Source: Lethocerus indicus
Lineage: Eukaryota; Arthropoda; Insecta; Hemiptera; Belostomatidae
NCBI GenBank assembly: GCA_019843655.1
Contig: JACDQD010000004.1
Location: forward strand, 13,392,001 to 13,456,000
Direction: 5' to 3'
DNA length: 64,000 nucleotides
The position numbers and the translations under genes are program-made. This document shows, piece by piece, positions 40,001 through 51,100 of this stretch. Under the pieces are notes generated by a model. It saw only the letters and a list, made by a program, of their open reading frames with translations. It was not told the DNA's origin and did not search any database. How positions within the stretch are numbered: the stretch's first letter is position 1; each line of letters opens with the position of its first letter.

Positions 40001-40180
40001 TGCAAATATAATAACGATACAACTTTCTTGCAAAATACAGGTAAGTGTTATCTCTGTGGCGCTGCTATATCACAGAACATGCTGTGTATTTGAAGTGGAC
40101 AAAACGACGATTTTTGACCAAATGACACCTAAACAAAATCAACACGCGTTTAGGTGTCGGATGAAAGCACTGGAAATAGG
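37061..40180. other. AT-rich non-coding stretch
   Basis: Frames of 104 and 114 codons on the minus strand (37122-37436, 38112-38456) have no recognisable motif. No RNA genes or repeats supported. Confidence 0.45.
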
Positions 40181-41057
40181 TCCCACAACGAGCCCGCTTG
40201 GAAGACAGGTCGAGATTGAGGCCGCCCACCAATTAGACCCGGCGGACCAATTATCCGGCATCATGTTTCCACCAACATACGACAGTCCGACAACCGAGAA
40301 AACCGAGACATGGAAAGGAAATTCTCGATGGAATAAAGAGAGACGAATAAAGAACACAGGTAGTACAAGTTAAGGTGGCCGGTTGTAAGGACCGAACTCC
40401 AACCACCACCGCCACCATGGCTAGCAAACAGACAGAATCCAATTGCTGTGCATTTTAAAATTTATTTTATGCTTAATTACATCCAATGAGACGGTTCACA
40501 ATCATGCGAATTCCCGATAGCTCGTATAAAAATTGCCAAACGGATTTTTCGTTATTCGCGGGTACATTTTTAGAGCTAAAATATCATTTTCTAGCCTAAA
40601 AAATTTAAAATATAAAAAATCTATATAGCCTCAAACAATATCTAAGTAATAAGATAAATATAAAGTCGCTACTTCGCGGTCGCCTATCGCAGGGGTTCTC
40701 AATGTATTCCCCCGTTTGTATAAATAAAATCGCCCCCATCATTGTTATTAATTCTCGGATGTGCGTATTAATTGGTTTCAGTCCGCGGAACCGGACCGAG
40801 GCGACGAGTATTTATTAAATTGTAATAAACCAATTAGAGGTGTCGTTGGGTTGTAATTTTGAAAGGTTGTTATAAAAGCTCTGGGGGCTATAAAAGCGCT
40901 CCCGGCCATTAAATTGGGTTCGATCCGGCTCTTATCTACATCGGCAATTAAACCTGAACCTCGGTCTCTTTCTCTCGCGTTTTCTCTCCTCCCTACGATT
41001 TTGATTAATGTTCTAGCAGGGGCCCAACATGGATTCCAGTTGTAGGTCCATTCTTCC

Positions 41058-41101
<44 letters not shown>

Positions 41102-41300
41102 GAAAAATAAAAGCAAAGCTAATTTCCTTCTGTTTGATATTTTAGCTCTTCCCAATTCAGATTGGTTCAATTAAATCGAGTCCACTTTCCGTCGCGCTCC
41201 CGCGTCCGTCATCGATAAATCAATGAATAATAATTTCGCGTTTGTTAAACGATCATTATTAATATTATTATTTGAGACGCGGAGGTTATTATTAAATTCC
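40180..41300. promoter_or_regulatory. mosaic islands flanking an (AT)n tract
   Basis: Blocks at about 40180-40400 and 40680-41040 (CGGCCATTAAATTGGG, GGGGCTATAAAAGCGC) and at 41150-41300, with a (TA)20 tract at 41061-41100. The CTATAAAAG near 40888 could be a TATA box, but no initiator or downstream frame supports a promoter. Texture suggests regulatory DNA. Confidence 0.35.
41061..41100. repeat. (TA)n microsatellite
   Basis: Twenty uninterrupted TA dinucleotides. Confidence 0.97.
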
Positions 41301-41719
41301 GAGTCAGTTGCGAAGGCCTTTGCTGTCCGAATTAATTTCCAGCGGCCAGTCCTGTGTCAGACTTAAAATTAATTGGAAGCCTATTCGTGTCGCTAACTTT
41401 TTACTTCTCGCAGGTACTTTTTTATATATATACCCGTTTCGAATTTCTTTTCTTTATTTCGATTTTCCGTTTTCTTCAGATCGGGAAATTTTTATATGGG
41501 GACAGGTGCAAGGAGTCCACACAACGTAGTATTGCTCCCGTGTATCCCGTCAGTAAATTTTACATTTGTGCTTATATAAATAGAATAAATTATCGTTAAC
41601 CTAATAGTCTGGCATATACTATTGTATATAGGTTGAATAATACGTGTACTGTGGCATCCCCAAAATCTCCCAAAAACACAATAACAAGACAGACACACAC
41701 ACACACGACAAACAGACAA
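41300..41719. other. non-coding stretch, nothing assigned
   Basis: Overlapping frames in several phases, a short AC run at about 41694-41706, and no recognisable gene. Confidence 0.45.
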
Positions 41720-41925
41720 CCAGCACAGTACAAGTGACAGCGACAGTGCAGTGAGGATGCCCAAAAAACATCCAAAGTGCTGCAAAAAACACCGCTACTG
41801 AAGATGGCGAGCAGCCGAAACCGGTCCAGCAAAAGACCAAACCAGCGAGAGGGGACAGAAACACACGAAATCTACGGTATTCCAACCCCTTGCATATCAC
41901 AAAACAGGTATGTTAAACTAGTTCT
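41720..41925 (+). mobile_element. copy 3 of the dispersed repeat (best preserved)
   Basis: Shows the fullest form of the family: CTACTGAAGATGGC at 41796-41808, GCCGAAACCGGTC at 41814-41826, GCAAAAGACCAAACCAGCGA, then TATTCCAACC and CACAAAACAGGTATGTTAAA at the right end. The right-end block recurs almost exactly at 48626-48672. An 86-codon frame through this copy is a by-product of the repeat. Confidence 0.6.
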
Positions 41926-42170
41926 GCGTAAGTTTCCCGATGATGATTTGAACCCAACTCAAATTCGCAATCGCGTGAAAAAATGGTCCGATCCAAAATT
42001 TGAACACCGTACAAAAATATCAGAACATAAGAAGTAGTTGCCCAACACCTGATATATATTCGGCAATACATATACTTGGGACGGGTTTGTAATTAATCAC
42101 CCTCATATAAACACTATGTTGACCTTTTCTCTCAAGCATTCTTCCAATTAATTTATACGTATAAAAAACA
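41926..42170. other. non-coding stretch
   Basis: No feature supported. Confidence 0.4.
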
Positions 42171-42560
42171 ATTAAAATGGTAATCCTTTTCCCGCCCGGC
42201 TATAATTGACATCGGATTCTCTCGCGCCGTTCGCTTAATGAGTACAGATATATCGTGCTACAATTTTTACTCCTTTTATTTCTCCCTTTCTTTTTCCCTT
42301 CCGTTATCCATTACAACACTGGCACCAATTATAAGAGAGCCGGGTACAACATAAATTAAATTATGCATATTTCTCCTCGCGGGGATGTTAAAATTGGATC
42401 GGGTTTAATAATAATCCAATTAAAATTTTCGGATGGACGGCGCCTTGTCGAGACGCGTCGTTTAACACACTTTAAAACAATATTTAACACCTCGCTGTGT
42501 CTCGAGGCGACGGTACCGATTAATATTTATGCATACGGAATGCATAACTATTAAAATTTA
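42170..42560. promoter_or_regulatory. GC/AT mosaic island with paired ATGCAT sites
   Basis: Contains AATAATAATCCAATTAAAAT, CG-rich sequence, and the inverted pair TTATGCAT/ATGCATAA at 42527-42547. Flanks are AT-rich. Candidate developmental enhancer core by texture and motif content. Confidence 0.35.
42527..42547. promoter_or_regulatory. inverted repeat of ATGCAT half-sites
   Basis: TTATGCAT (42527-42534), spacer ACGGA, ATGCATAA (42540-42547): perfect 8-bp inverted repeat. ATGCAT is the half-site of the POU-dimer MORE element, although the spacing here differs from the canonical ATGCATATGCAT. Confidence 0.4.
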
Positions 42561-43885
42561 CGAGGGGTTCTAAAGGTTCAAAAAAATGATATTCCCCCCT
42601 TACCTGTACCATTATTCTCAGAGTTTAATGAGAGACATAATATAGATAATCGGCAACCGGAAAAATCAGGTTTAACACCCCTCGAAGCCTATTTAAGCCC
42701 GAAGCCTATTTATTTGTGAAGCCTCACAAATTTCTAGGAATATGAAGGGACAAAACAACAATAATACATTTCTAGAAGCATTCCTTGAGAATTAATTCGA
42801 GGTATTAATTTAAATAAAATACAACAGCGGAATAATAATATCAATATTATTCTGCTTTTCGTACGTAGGGCACATAATAATTAATATAACGAAATAATAA
42901 CAATTCGAGAAGTAATACATAAGGCTAGTGGGATGCTTCACCGCCTTAACTAACTCAATATATTATTGGCGGAAGGCACTCTTAAAATTAACGGACTATT
43001 CCATGATTGGTGAATTTAAAATTGCTACAAACAATGTACTATACATTGTATAACCAGTTCTACGTACAATCTACTGAAAGCCGTTTATTGCTTTCTTGAT
43101 AGGCCGTTTCTCCTGCAATACGTTTCCATGTTTCCTGGAATGCTTTTTTTCAGCCATCATCTGGAAATATATACGTGTTTCTATTCAATAAGCATTTTTC
43201 ACTATCTGCGATGTACCCAATTCAAACCTACTTGAACACTGTCATTAGGAGCGAGGAGAAATTAGTTTTATATCCGATGATTAAGTAGACAGTTCCCAAT
43301 CAGCGATTGAAAGTGGTTGGTGGGGAGCTATTTGTATTTATATTGGTCCTAGAGAGATTCGATTTATATTAAACGGTCAAGTTGAGGAGGCGGCCCCAAA
43401 ACACAGATCTTAATCTGAAGAATGGCTTTGAATTTCAATGGGGTGTTGTTGTATTGTGCGAGGCACTCCTCTCGTGGCAAATTGCTCAGTTGTTTCTAAA
43501 ACTGGACAACACTCTTAAATCTGTTCAAAGACACGCTCAACTTGTCCCAAACACCTCCTCATCTTACAGCCGGCCCATAAATCTTCAATAGTCGCGCACA
43601 TCCACTAGAACTTTTCAATCTCGCTTTTTCACTGCAGAACCTTGTAAATATCCATATTGTCCTGTATACTTTAAAATTTTTATTATTTCAACTGGTGCTA
43701 GTATGTCGCAAAATCTATAATAGTAACAAGAAATATGTGGTTTATTAAATGTACAGTTTAAAATTACATCGCAAAATAAACTCGCGAAATAATTTTTTTT
43801 AATGGAAACCAACAAAAGTTTGTTTAGCAACTAAACGGAGATGAATTGTATACTACAGCGACAGTACATACATGATGCGTAAGTA
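42560..43885. other. AT-rich non-coding stretch
   Basis: A short AT-rich inverted repeat lies near 42833-42853, and GAAGCCTATTTA occurs twice near 42685-42712. No gene supported. Confidence 0.45.
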
Positions 43886-43975
43886 TTGGTTGACTTCTAG
43901 TCAACATGTCGAGGAGCCAAAACTGGCAAAACATTAGACCAAAGCAGCGGGTGGAATCAGAAGTATATATACCTG
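43885..43975 (+). mobile_element. copy 4 of the dispersed repeat (fragment)
   Basis: GCCAAAACTGG followed by GACCAAAGCAGCGGG corresponds to the core and the AGACCAAACCAGCGAG block of the 41.8-kb copy. The left part is unrecognisable apart from a small GTTGAC/GTCAAC inverted repeat. Confidence 0.4.
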
Positions 43976-44204
43976 TATATATTCGGTTTTCTCGTCTCTA
44001 TGTAATTTGCAGTGTGATGTATGAATAAATCATTCAACGACAATCCGTCCTCTCTCACGCCTCCTCCTCTTTCCCACACCGTCTCCCGGGCGTCAGATCG
44101 TCGTCTCCGGCCCAGAAGGGGCAACACGAAAATGCGGAGCGACGTATTTATGAGGCCGTGTCTGTCGGACACAACAGCGGCCATGAAAGAAACACACGAC
44201 GCGC

Positions 44205-44210
44205 CGAGAG

Positions 44211-44282
<72 letters not shown>

Positions 44283-44326
44283 TGGAGGGAGGGAGAGAGA
44301 GGGAGGGAGGGAGGGAGAGGGAGATG
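44205..44326. repeat. (GA)n tract grading into GGGA repeats
   Basis: About 60 bp of GA dinucleotides followed by degenerate GAGGGAGG repeats. It produces a 201-codon artefactual frame. The G-rich end could form a G-quadruplex. Confidence 0.95.
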
Positions 44327-44365
44327 AAAAAGAATAAAAGGTGGGGTAAGGGCAGGGAGGACAGA

Positions 44366-44387
44366 ACAAGTCACCTGAGTGACTTGT
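44366..44387. repeat. 9-bp perfect inverted repeat
   Basis: ACAAGTCAC (44366-44374), spacer CTGA, GTGACTTGT (44379-44387). The left arm and spacer include a CACCTG E-box of the type bound by Snail/ZEB-class repressors. Confidence 0.7.
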
Positions 44388-44980
44388 CAGGCCATCTCGG
44401 TGGGGACCTCGAGGCTCGTAATTCAACGCCTCTCTATGCCCCCCAACAAACAAACATAAAGAACAAACTGGAAAACCAAACTAGAAGAACGTCTCTATCG
44501 CCCCATACCTCTCTCCTCTGTATCTGTCACACCTCAAATATTGTACCGTCCCGACCTATCAGGCGACAACTCATACTTGTGCGCTTAGAAAGAAACCCAA
44601 CCGGCGAGCGTAAACATATTCCGTAAACCCTAAGTTTAGTCATGTCCCGCCTGTAAACTAATCGAGAATACGCGTTAAATCCTTGAGAATTACATAATAA
44701 AACGATAGCTTAGTATATTTATGGCAGCGTATTATCACTTGTATGTTTTTCTATCTCTTTTCACTTGAGGTTGTCCTCTGCTACATAATGTATCAATAGC
44801 GGAACTGATTTACCTGTGGCCATGAGAGATGAATGAAGAGAGAAAATGGCACAAGTTATTTTTAGAATTATTTTTATTAGGTTATCTTCGGTTCAAAAAT
44901 TATCATTACTGTATCTAGCGTCTTATATTTGCACCGATTACATGACAATTGAGATGGGGTTTATTACCTCCTCCTAATAA
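44388..44980. other. AT-rich non-coding stretch
   Basis: No feature supported. Confidence 0.45.
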
Positions 44981-46140
44981 CATTTTGGGATGGAAACAAA
45001 TTTATATTCAATAATTTTTCAAGAAGGGTTTACCTGGAACTGATAGCCCGGGCGATACCCAAAGAGACCGTTAAAGCGGTAACTTCTTGAACATAAGCAC
45101 GGTTCCCATTTTCCGGACGCTGACATTTATACCTTCCCTTCCTCGGGAGGGACATAATCCCCAGTTTGTCTATTTTGCGTTAATCCAATTTATCTTGAAG
45201 TGGGTTTGTTAGTTGTACGAGCCTTCTCCGCCGGTGGTCAGACGCCCCGAGTGGGAGTCACTAGGGGTCGGCTTCGGGGGAGGGATAAGTACCTGGTGCA
45301 GGCGGCTTAGCCGCCCTTAACCAGGTATACGATTCAGAAAGTTAAACCGCAAGTGTAAAACTCTGAAATCTGTGTTCATTTGTCTGGCTCTTGTTAATAA
45401 CAAAAATGAATGGGAAAGAAATAGAATAAATTTGACAATAGGACGCTTTGAGGAGCTTCAAATAATGACAGTACTTTAGTATGACTTGAGATTTGTATTG
45501 ATCATCATTTGACTAAAATATTTGCGATGCCCTCGAATTTACGATACGAAATATTATTGAATAATAACAATTTTGAAACGCAAATGTACGGATATTATCG
45601 TCGATGTCTCGGGGATGTCATTTTATTCAAACAGGTATGTAAAATTACCAATGAATCTTTATAATCTGGCTGGGTTTCCGTCATAAGTTGGTAGTCAAGA
45701 TTGCCAATTGGGGTGGCTCTGCGGAGTGGCGAACGCTCCGTTATCTCGGGTTAAAAGCGCAGCGGTCAACCGCCGCAAATGCCTATTTTATTATTGAGTG
45801 AGGGTTGGGGTTGCGGCCACCGCCCCTAATCGTCGGCCGATCGACGGCGACCCGGCAATAACAAGCGGGCCCGGGGGCGGGCAAACAGAGCGGGACAGGC
45901 CCCATTGTGGCCCTCTAATGGGGCCCCATTGTCGGACCCACTTAACTCCATTTCAGCCCATTTCTCCGCCCCCTACCATCCCGGACTTTTATTGTCGGTG
46001 CCCCCCTCACGGCATCAACAGTATACACCCTCAGCCCCTGTTGGTCTAGTTCCACCGCTTCGTTTAAGGCCTTTCTGTCGGACTGACTGACACCCCCCCC
46101 CTCCCTTTTCGCCATTCAACAAGAATTCGGCTCCAGCGGA
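44980..46140. promoter_or_regulatory. two GC-rich islands, one with a nested hairpin
   Basis: Block at 44980-45330 ends in the hairpin at 45290-45327. Block at 45690-46140 is very GC-rich (GGGCCCGGGGGCGGGC, repeated GGGGCCCCATTG-like segments at 45900-45930). AT-rich DNA lies between. Frames here are Pro/Arg-rich products of composition. Confidence 0.3.
45290..45327. repeat. nested double inverted repeat
   Basis: Outer arms TACCTGGT (45290-45297) and ACCAGGTA (45320-45327); inner arms GGCGGC (45301-45306) and GCCGCC (45310-45315) around loop TTA. Both pairs are perfect and separated by 3- and 4-base internal loops, so 14 bp can form in a 38-base element. The outer arms hold ACCTGG/CAGGTA zinc-finger-type half-sites. 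Confidence 0.85.
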
Positions 46141-46149
46141 GAAACGGAG

Positions 46150-46560
46150 TCTGTATTATGTCACTATTGTGTACACTAGAGTAGCGGCGCTATTCACTGC
46201 AGACCAGTTTTCGACGGTTTTACGCGTTTTGGGTAGCCTGAGAAAAAATCACAATAGGACAAAATCTCCGCCTATACGAGAGGCAGAACCTCAGAAAAGG
46301 TACAAAACGTATTGATATTGATACTGGTTTTTATAGACCTTAAAAGGGGGCAAACACCACATTTCATTCACACGATATATTATTCCGCATGTATTCTCTT
46401 GAAAAGAACATACGTAAAATAAATTTTGTTTGTTTTTACACTTCAAAAACACATCTAGAGGGGTGAAAAAATCGAAACGACGTTTAAGTAACATATGAAT
46501 TAGTTAACAAAGATATACAGGATTGTTCTGTTTGTCCCTGACTTTGCAATATCGCCCCTC
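46150..46560. other. AT-rich non-coding stretch
   Basis: No supported feature. Confidence 0.45.
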
Positions 46561-47050
46561 TTGCCATAATTCCATTACTGTACAAATCTGTCCCATGATA
46601 ATTATTACCGACCGATTGAATCCAATCAGTAACTGTTATTACCGAGGAAAGGTGCCGGTGTCGGCTAGCGAGTACTAATCGTAAATCGGTGTGACCCGAA
46701 GCGGTCAACAATACAAGTGTACATTGTGCGGTTAACAATGTCACAATTAGAAGAGGCCCGTGAAAGGGAACCGAGTCCGAGATAAATAGGCGCTATAAAA
46801 TGGGGGAGAGATGGGAAGCGATACAACTCACCGGGGTTGTCCCCAGTCCCTGTTTGTTCCCGGCTATTGTGTTTTTTCTTGCCCGTCGTCGTTTCGTATT
46901 GTGTTTGCCGTTCACTTCTATCTGGCATCTCTGGCCTCCGCCGCCACGAGGAGGAACCTCTCGCTCACGCGGACCGTTTCAAATTATTGGACCGCCAATT
47001 GCAAATACAATTTACGATCTTCTACATGATACAATTTACGAATTTCTCGA
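46560..47050. promoter_or_regulatory. mosaic island with GGCGCTATAAA
   Basis: Contains TAGGCGCTATAAAATGGG near 46787, sharing AGGCGCTATAAA with a second site near 57135. It may include a TATA box, but no transcription unit can be tied to it. Several frames overlap in all phases. Confidence 0.25.
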
Positions 47051-47600
47051 AAGCATGACTTGAATGGTTCAAATCTCAACCTTGATAGTGTGGACAGTGC
47101 AAGAACGGTTGATTATCAATCTGTTCGGCTTTCATGTCCTCGTGAACATGTCTATATCGTGATACATACGCTAAAAGTACAAATAAAAATTCTGGTATAT
47201 TGTATAAATGAATGATGGATGATGGCATTGGAAGGAGAGTGAGAGACCTCAATCTACTCCTGAGCCCTTCCAGGCGACGTTCCATAACACATGCTCCTTC
47301 CATCTTCAAGGTTAGGCCAGACTCAAGACTTCTTCTTTCTAGGATTGGGGTTTTCAGTATAACCCCTGAAGGGAACAAATACACAACCACACCAACACTA
47401 AAAACACTCCTCAAAGTTTAATAATAATTTTTCCGCGTGTTAGTTTCCACAGATGTGAGATACCATTAATATTCCTAACCTCTGTGTTATATAAAACTCG
47501 CCAAGTGGTTGCTGAAACATTGAACGAATCGTAATGCAACTACAAAATGAATTCCATCGGAATATATATTTTCACCGCTGATGGACTGTATTTTTGAGGT
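47050..47600. other. non-coding stretch, nothing assigned
   Basis: A 112-codon minus frame (47076-47414) and a 69-codon plus frame overlap; neither is recognised. Confidence 0.4.
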
Positions 47601-48420
47601 TCGTGAACGCAAATATCATCGTCGTACCTCACAAATGCCGGGCATAAATCTCATAATCCCGGAGCTCCTCCCGGGCACCTCGAAGAGCCGACGTTTGGCG
47701 GAAACGTATAATGAAGGGACGGTGTAATCGGTGCAGTAATTGTAGGAAGCATAATAAATAAAAAAAATAAGCGCGATTAATATTCATAAACCGGTCTCCG
47801 GACACAAAGCCCTAATGTCTTAATTGGTCTTCCTTCCATTCCGCCTGTAAATATAAAGTTCCGTCCTTTCTTCGGTCGCTTCATGCTTTACTTCAATCCT
47901 TCTTTTTCTTCTTTTCCCAGGCCGGTTTATATTTACAAGCGCCGTCTGTAATAAGTAAGCGAGAGAGCGGTGTCCGTTTGAAATTTTCACCGAGACCGGA
48001 GATAATATATTGAGGGAGGCGTCTCCCGGAAGCCGCACTCCTTAAATTATAGAGGATAAAACTGCCTTCTTGGCCGGGATTTGTTAACATGTCAGATATA
48101 ATAACAGAGGGTGTGCGCCGTATGAATGGGAGTCGCCGCCACTTTGATCGTGACTGTCGAGTCTAGCCATTAGCATTGTATCGGGAAGAGGGAGGGGCGC
48201 GGGGGGGGGAACCTCTTTGTTTAACCCAACAGACCTAATCGGTTGCCGATGATTGATCTGTAGCCTCCGTAATCGGCACCCACGCTACAGAAAACGATGG
48301 ATATCCCATTGGATACACGGCGAAATCCCGGTTATTTGAGATAGGCCACATTCGGAGCGATTTAGTTAAACACGGGTAACCGTTCAATTCATAAGCCCTA
48401 GTTAACGGAGTATCATTCGG
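47600..48420. promoter_or_regulatory. GC/AT mosaic island, candidate conserved non-coding element
   Basis: Contains AGCGCGATTAATATTCATAA near 47770-47789, CG-rich blocks and a G run near 48202-48210. No credible frame. Function inferred. Confidence 0.3.
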
Positions 48421-48625
48421 TCGACTAGATAAGGTAATAACAGAGGATTTTTACTCCATTAGTAATGACAATAATTGATTGTACCGGAATACTTTTCTAT
48501 ATATTAAAGACAGAAAACAAACAATGTTAACCTCTAAAACAAACAGGAATATATAAAACAAACCTCGACAGTTTCCTAATTAATTCAACTCTCCAATCGA
48601 TTACATATGCTCTAATTTTATTTGG

Positions 48626-48985
48626 GTATTCCAACCCTTCGCAGACCACAAAACAAGTATGTTAAACTATATATGTGAACTTTATCTAGAAGCAGATAAT
48701 TATGAAAAAATTAGAGAACTAAAGCAGAGTTATTGGGAGGGTCTTGCAACCTTCTGTCTCCACTAGACAAATTAGTGAGGCACTGATGTATCGATGGAAC
48801 GGAACGGTATTGAAAACGGCGAGAATTCGAAACCGGCCTATCATAAGGCCAAACCGCCAACGATTGTTGCAAGAATTACGGGAAGTTGTTCTTCATGAAC
48901 GAAACAATCGAATTGAATTCTATAGGAGTTATTTGAAATTCAATTGAAAAGTCACAGTATCTTCTAATCGTGAAATACCAAAGCC
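48626..48985 (+). mobile_element. copies 5 and 6 of the dispersed repeat (rearranged fragments)
   Basis: 48626-48672 repeats the right-end block of the 41.8-kb copy (TATTCCAACC, then CACAAAACAAGTATGTTAAA). 48808-48860 is a separate core copy: TATTGAAAACGGCGAG, then TCGAAACCGG, then AAGGCCAAACC. A CCAAAGCCAGCGGG block follows near 48970. Right end before core implies two insertions or a rearrangement. Confidence 0.55.
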
Positions 48986-49430
48986 AGCGGGTACAATAAA
49001 ACTAACTAGGTAGTTTGTATAGACCGGCGAAGGGAGCGCAATCTTTGCATGTCTCACATATTCCTAGATTTAAGTCGGAGTGTTAACTGCACTTCAGTCG
49101 GAGTTCCGGGAACAAAATGTCGCAGCATTGCGGGCGAAAAAAATTGCATAAGTTCATACATCAAGAAGTATTAGAATAATAACCACATTCCACTATTATT
49201 AAATCTAGGGATACAACCGTAAGTATGCATTCAAATGTAAGATATGCAGTATGAATTGCAGTCGCCATAAATCGATGCCGCATTCGTAATGGCACAATCG
49301 AGGTGTACCGTGTACCTTCAAACCGCTTATTAGGCGGTCGTGGATCAACGAAGCTCATTATCAACTAAACGGCGTTTGTCAACATTGAATAAGTTATAAA
49401 ATAGGTTGGTAAATCTAGTGAAATATCCCC
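48985..49430. other. non-coding stretch, nothing assigned
   Basis: No supported feature. Confidence 0.45.
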
Positions 49431-49800
49431 GGTCCCCGCCCCCTCAACGGCCTGCTCTCAACCAAACATCAATAGCACACCTCCCATAAGGAGAAAGGAG
49501 ACAATCAATAATAGTGCTTGACACACGAATTCAGGTCGTGATAGGATTATAATTATGGTGTTTTATAATTGTTGGGTTCCGGCGGTGCTGCGGCCGTGTG
49601 CGTTAGACAGGCGAGGCGAGCCGGAGCTTATAATGAATGTTGGCTGTGTCACTGCTCGGGGCTATACCCGACCACGGGCTCCCCCCATAAACAGGCCCAT
49701 ATTGCTCCAGCTTCCAATATCGAAGATGGTCACCAGATTGTTACACTTTACGAACTGCCCAACCGAATAACTGTGTCCTGTCACAATCCTAATGTAATTT
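49430..49800. promoter_or_regulatory. GC-rich island
   Basis: Mixed CG-containing block with overlapping 71- and 77-codon frames in different phases that share no family resemblance. Possible regulatory island by texture only. Confidence 0.2.
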
Positions 49801-51100
49801 AAACTAACGGATTATTTAAATTAGCCGAATTAAACTGACTAATGAACTAATTAATTGAGGGTGATTTTCACCTAGGGTGAGCAAACGGTCTCCTGACAGA
49901 TAGGATGTATAAAGCTAAAACTAACGAACAAAAATTAAAATAATCTACATTAAACGGGGATATAATAATCGAACAGAATATAGGGGTTGGTTTGATCAGT
50001 ACTAAAACCAAATTACGTAAATTAAAAATTACTGCAATCACTACAGTTTGCGGGGTTCACCAAAATTTCATACATAAACCGCATCCAGAATATCAGAATA
50101 AAACACATTCTAACGTGCTCTTGGTTTGTTTCCAACGATACAAAACCTAAACACCCGAACTTTATTCAAGTCGCCCACGTCAGGCGCCAAATGTTCCATT
50201 CACTCCACTCAAAATCCCGGACCTTTTTTATCCTATAACAATTACACCAAACGACATTTTTGAGTAAATTATCTATGTGTGGAAATATCTATTTGAAGTC
50301 AGTTGTCATGGGTGAGTTCTCATAGCATTCTTTGGAAGCAGCTCATAAATATAAATTTTAGTGTATTACTGGTTGTCATGACTACGTTTTATATTGTTAC
50401 TGTAGCTTAGACCCACCAATAGAGACGGAGAAATAAATCTGGCCGGTAACGAAAGTGTAGTTTAGATGTGCCTCGACCGGGAACCTTTTACTCAGCAAAT
50501 TCAACACACATTCACCGATTGTAATCAAAAGTATCCATGCATGAAATCGTGCGCTCCATCGAGCTGTAAAATTGATAAATGAATAATCATTACTCATACC
50601 TACCTCCCTTGTAGCTTCGTAATGTGAAATATACTCTTACACGAGACTCATAATGAACGCTAAATAATAATATATAAATGCCGCATGAGATCGCAAGACG
50701 GTATTACTATATGGACAACTTGAAACAATAGACCTTTCAATGCAATAGGCTAATTATTAATAAGCATTTTATTTGTACAACCTGGTGTATTTATAGCCGG
50801 AATGAATAGCTTCGTATTTATCGTGGTAATTATAAAAATATCTACCACTGGTAAAAAGGTAGGTTCGATGCGTGTTTTCCGGGTTATGTCCCAGGTGGTG
50901 GGCCAATCTCCAATTCAACTTGATATTTCAATTCTTCAATAACATTTTATTTTTAAATTAATTTTAATTTAATTAACCCGTCAGTGAACGGAATTTTTCT
51001 GGTTTTTGTTGTTCCAAACAGTATTATTCCTGGCGTCTTTAAAAAAAAATTGACGCAGGAATGTAAAAACGGAAACCCCACAACGGGCACATTAATAATG
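49800..51100. other. AT-rich non-coding stretch
   Basis: Includes the TAATT-rich segment at 50940-50982. No gene supported. Confidence 0.5.

Noticed and set aside
41777..42037. 86-codon frame that looks basic and protein-like
   Set aside because: Its first half is the dispersed repeat core, which also occurs in non-coding form elsewhere in the window.
44021..44626. 201-codon frame
   Set aside because: It is kept open by the GA microsatellite (poly Arg-Glu); the flanking parts are not recognisable.
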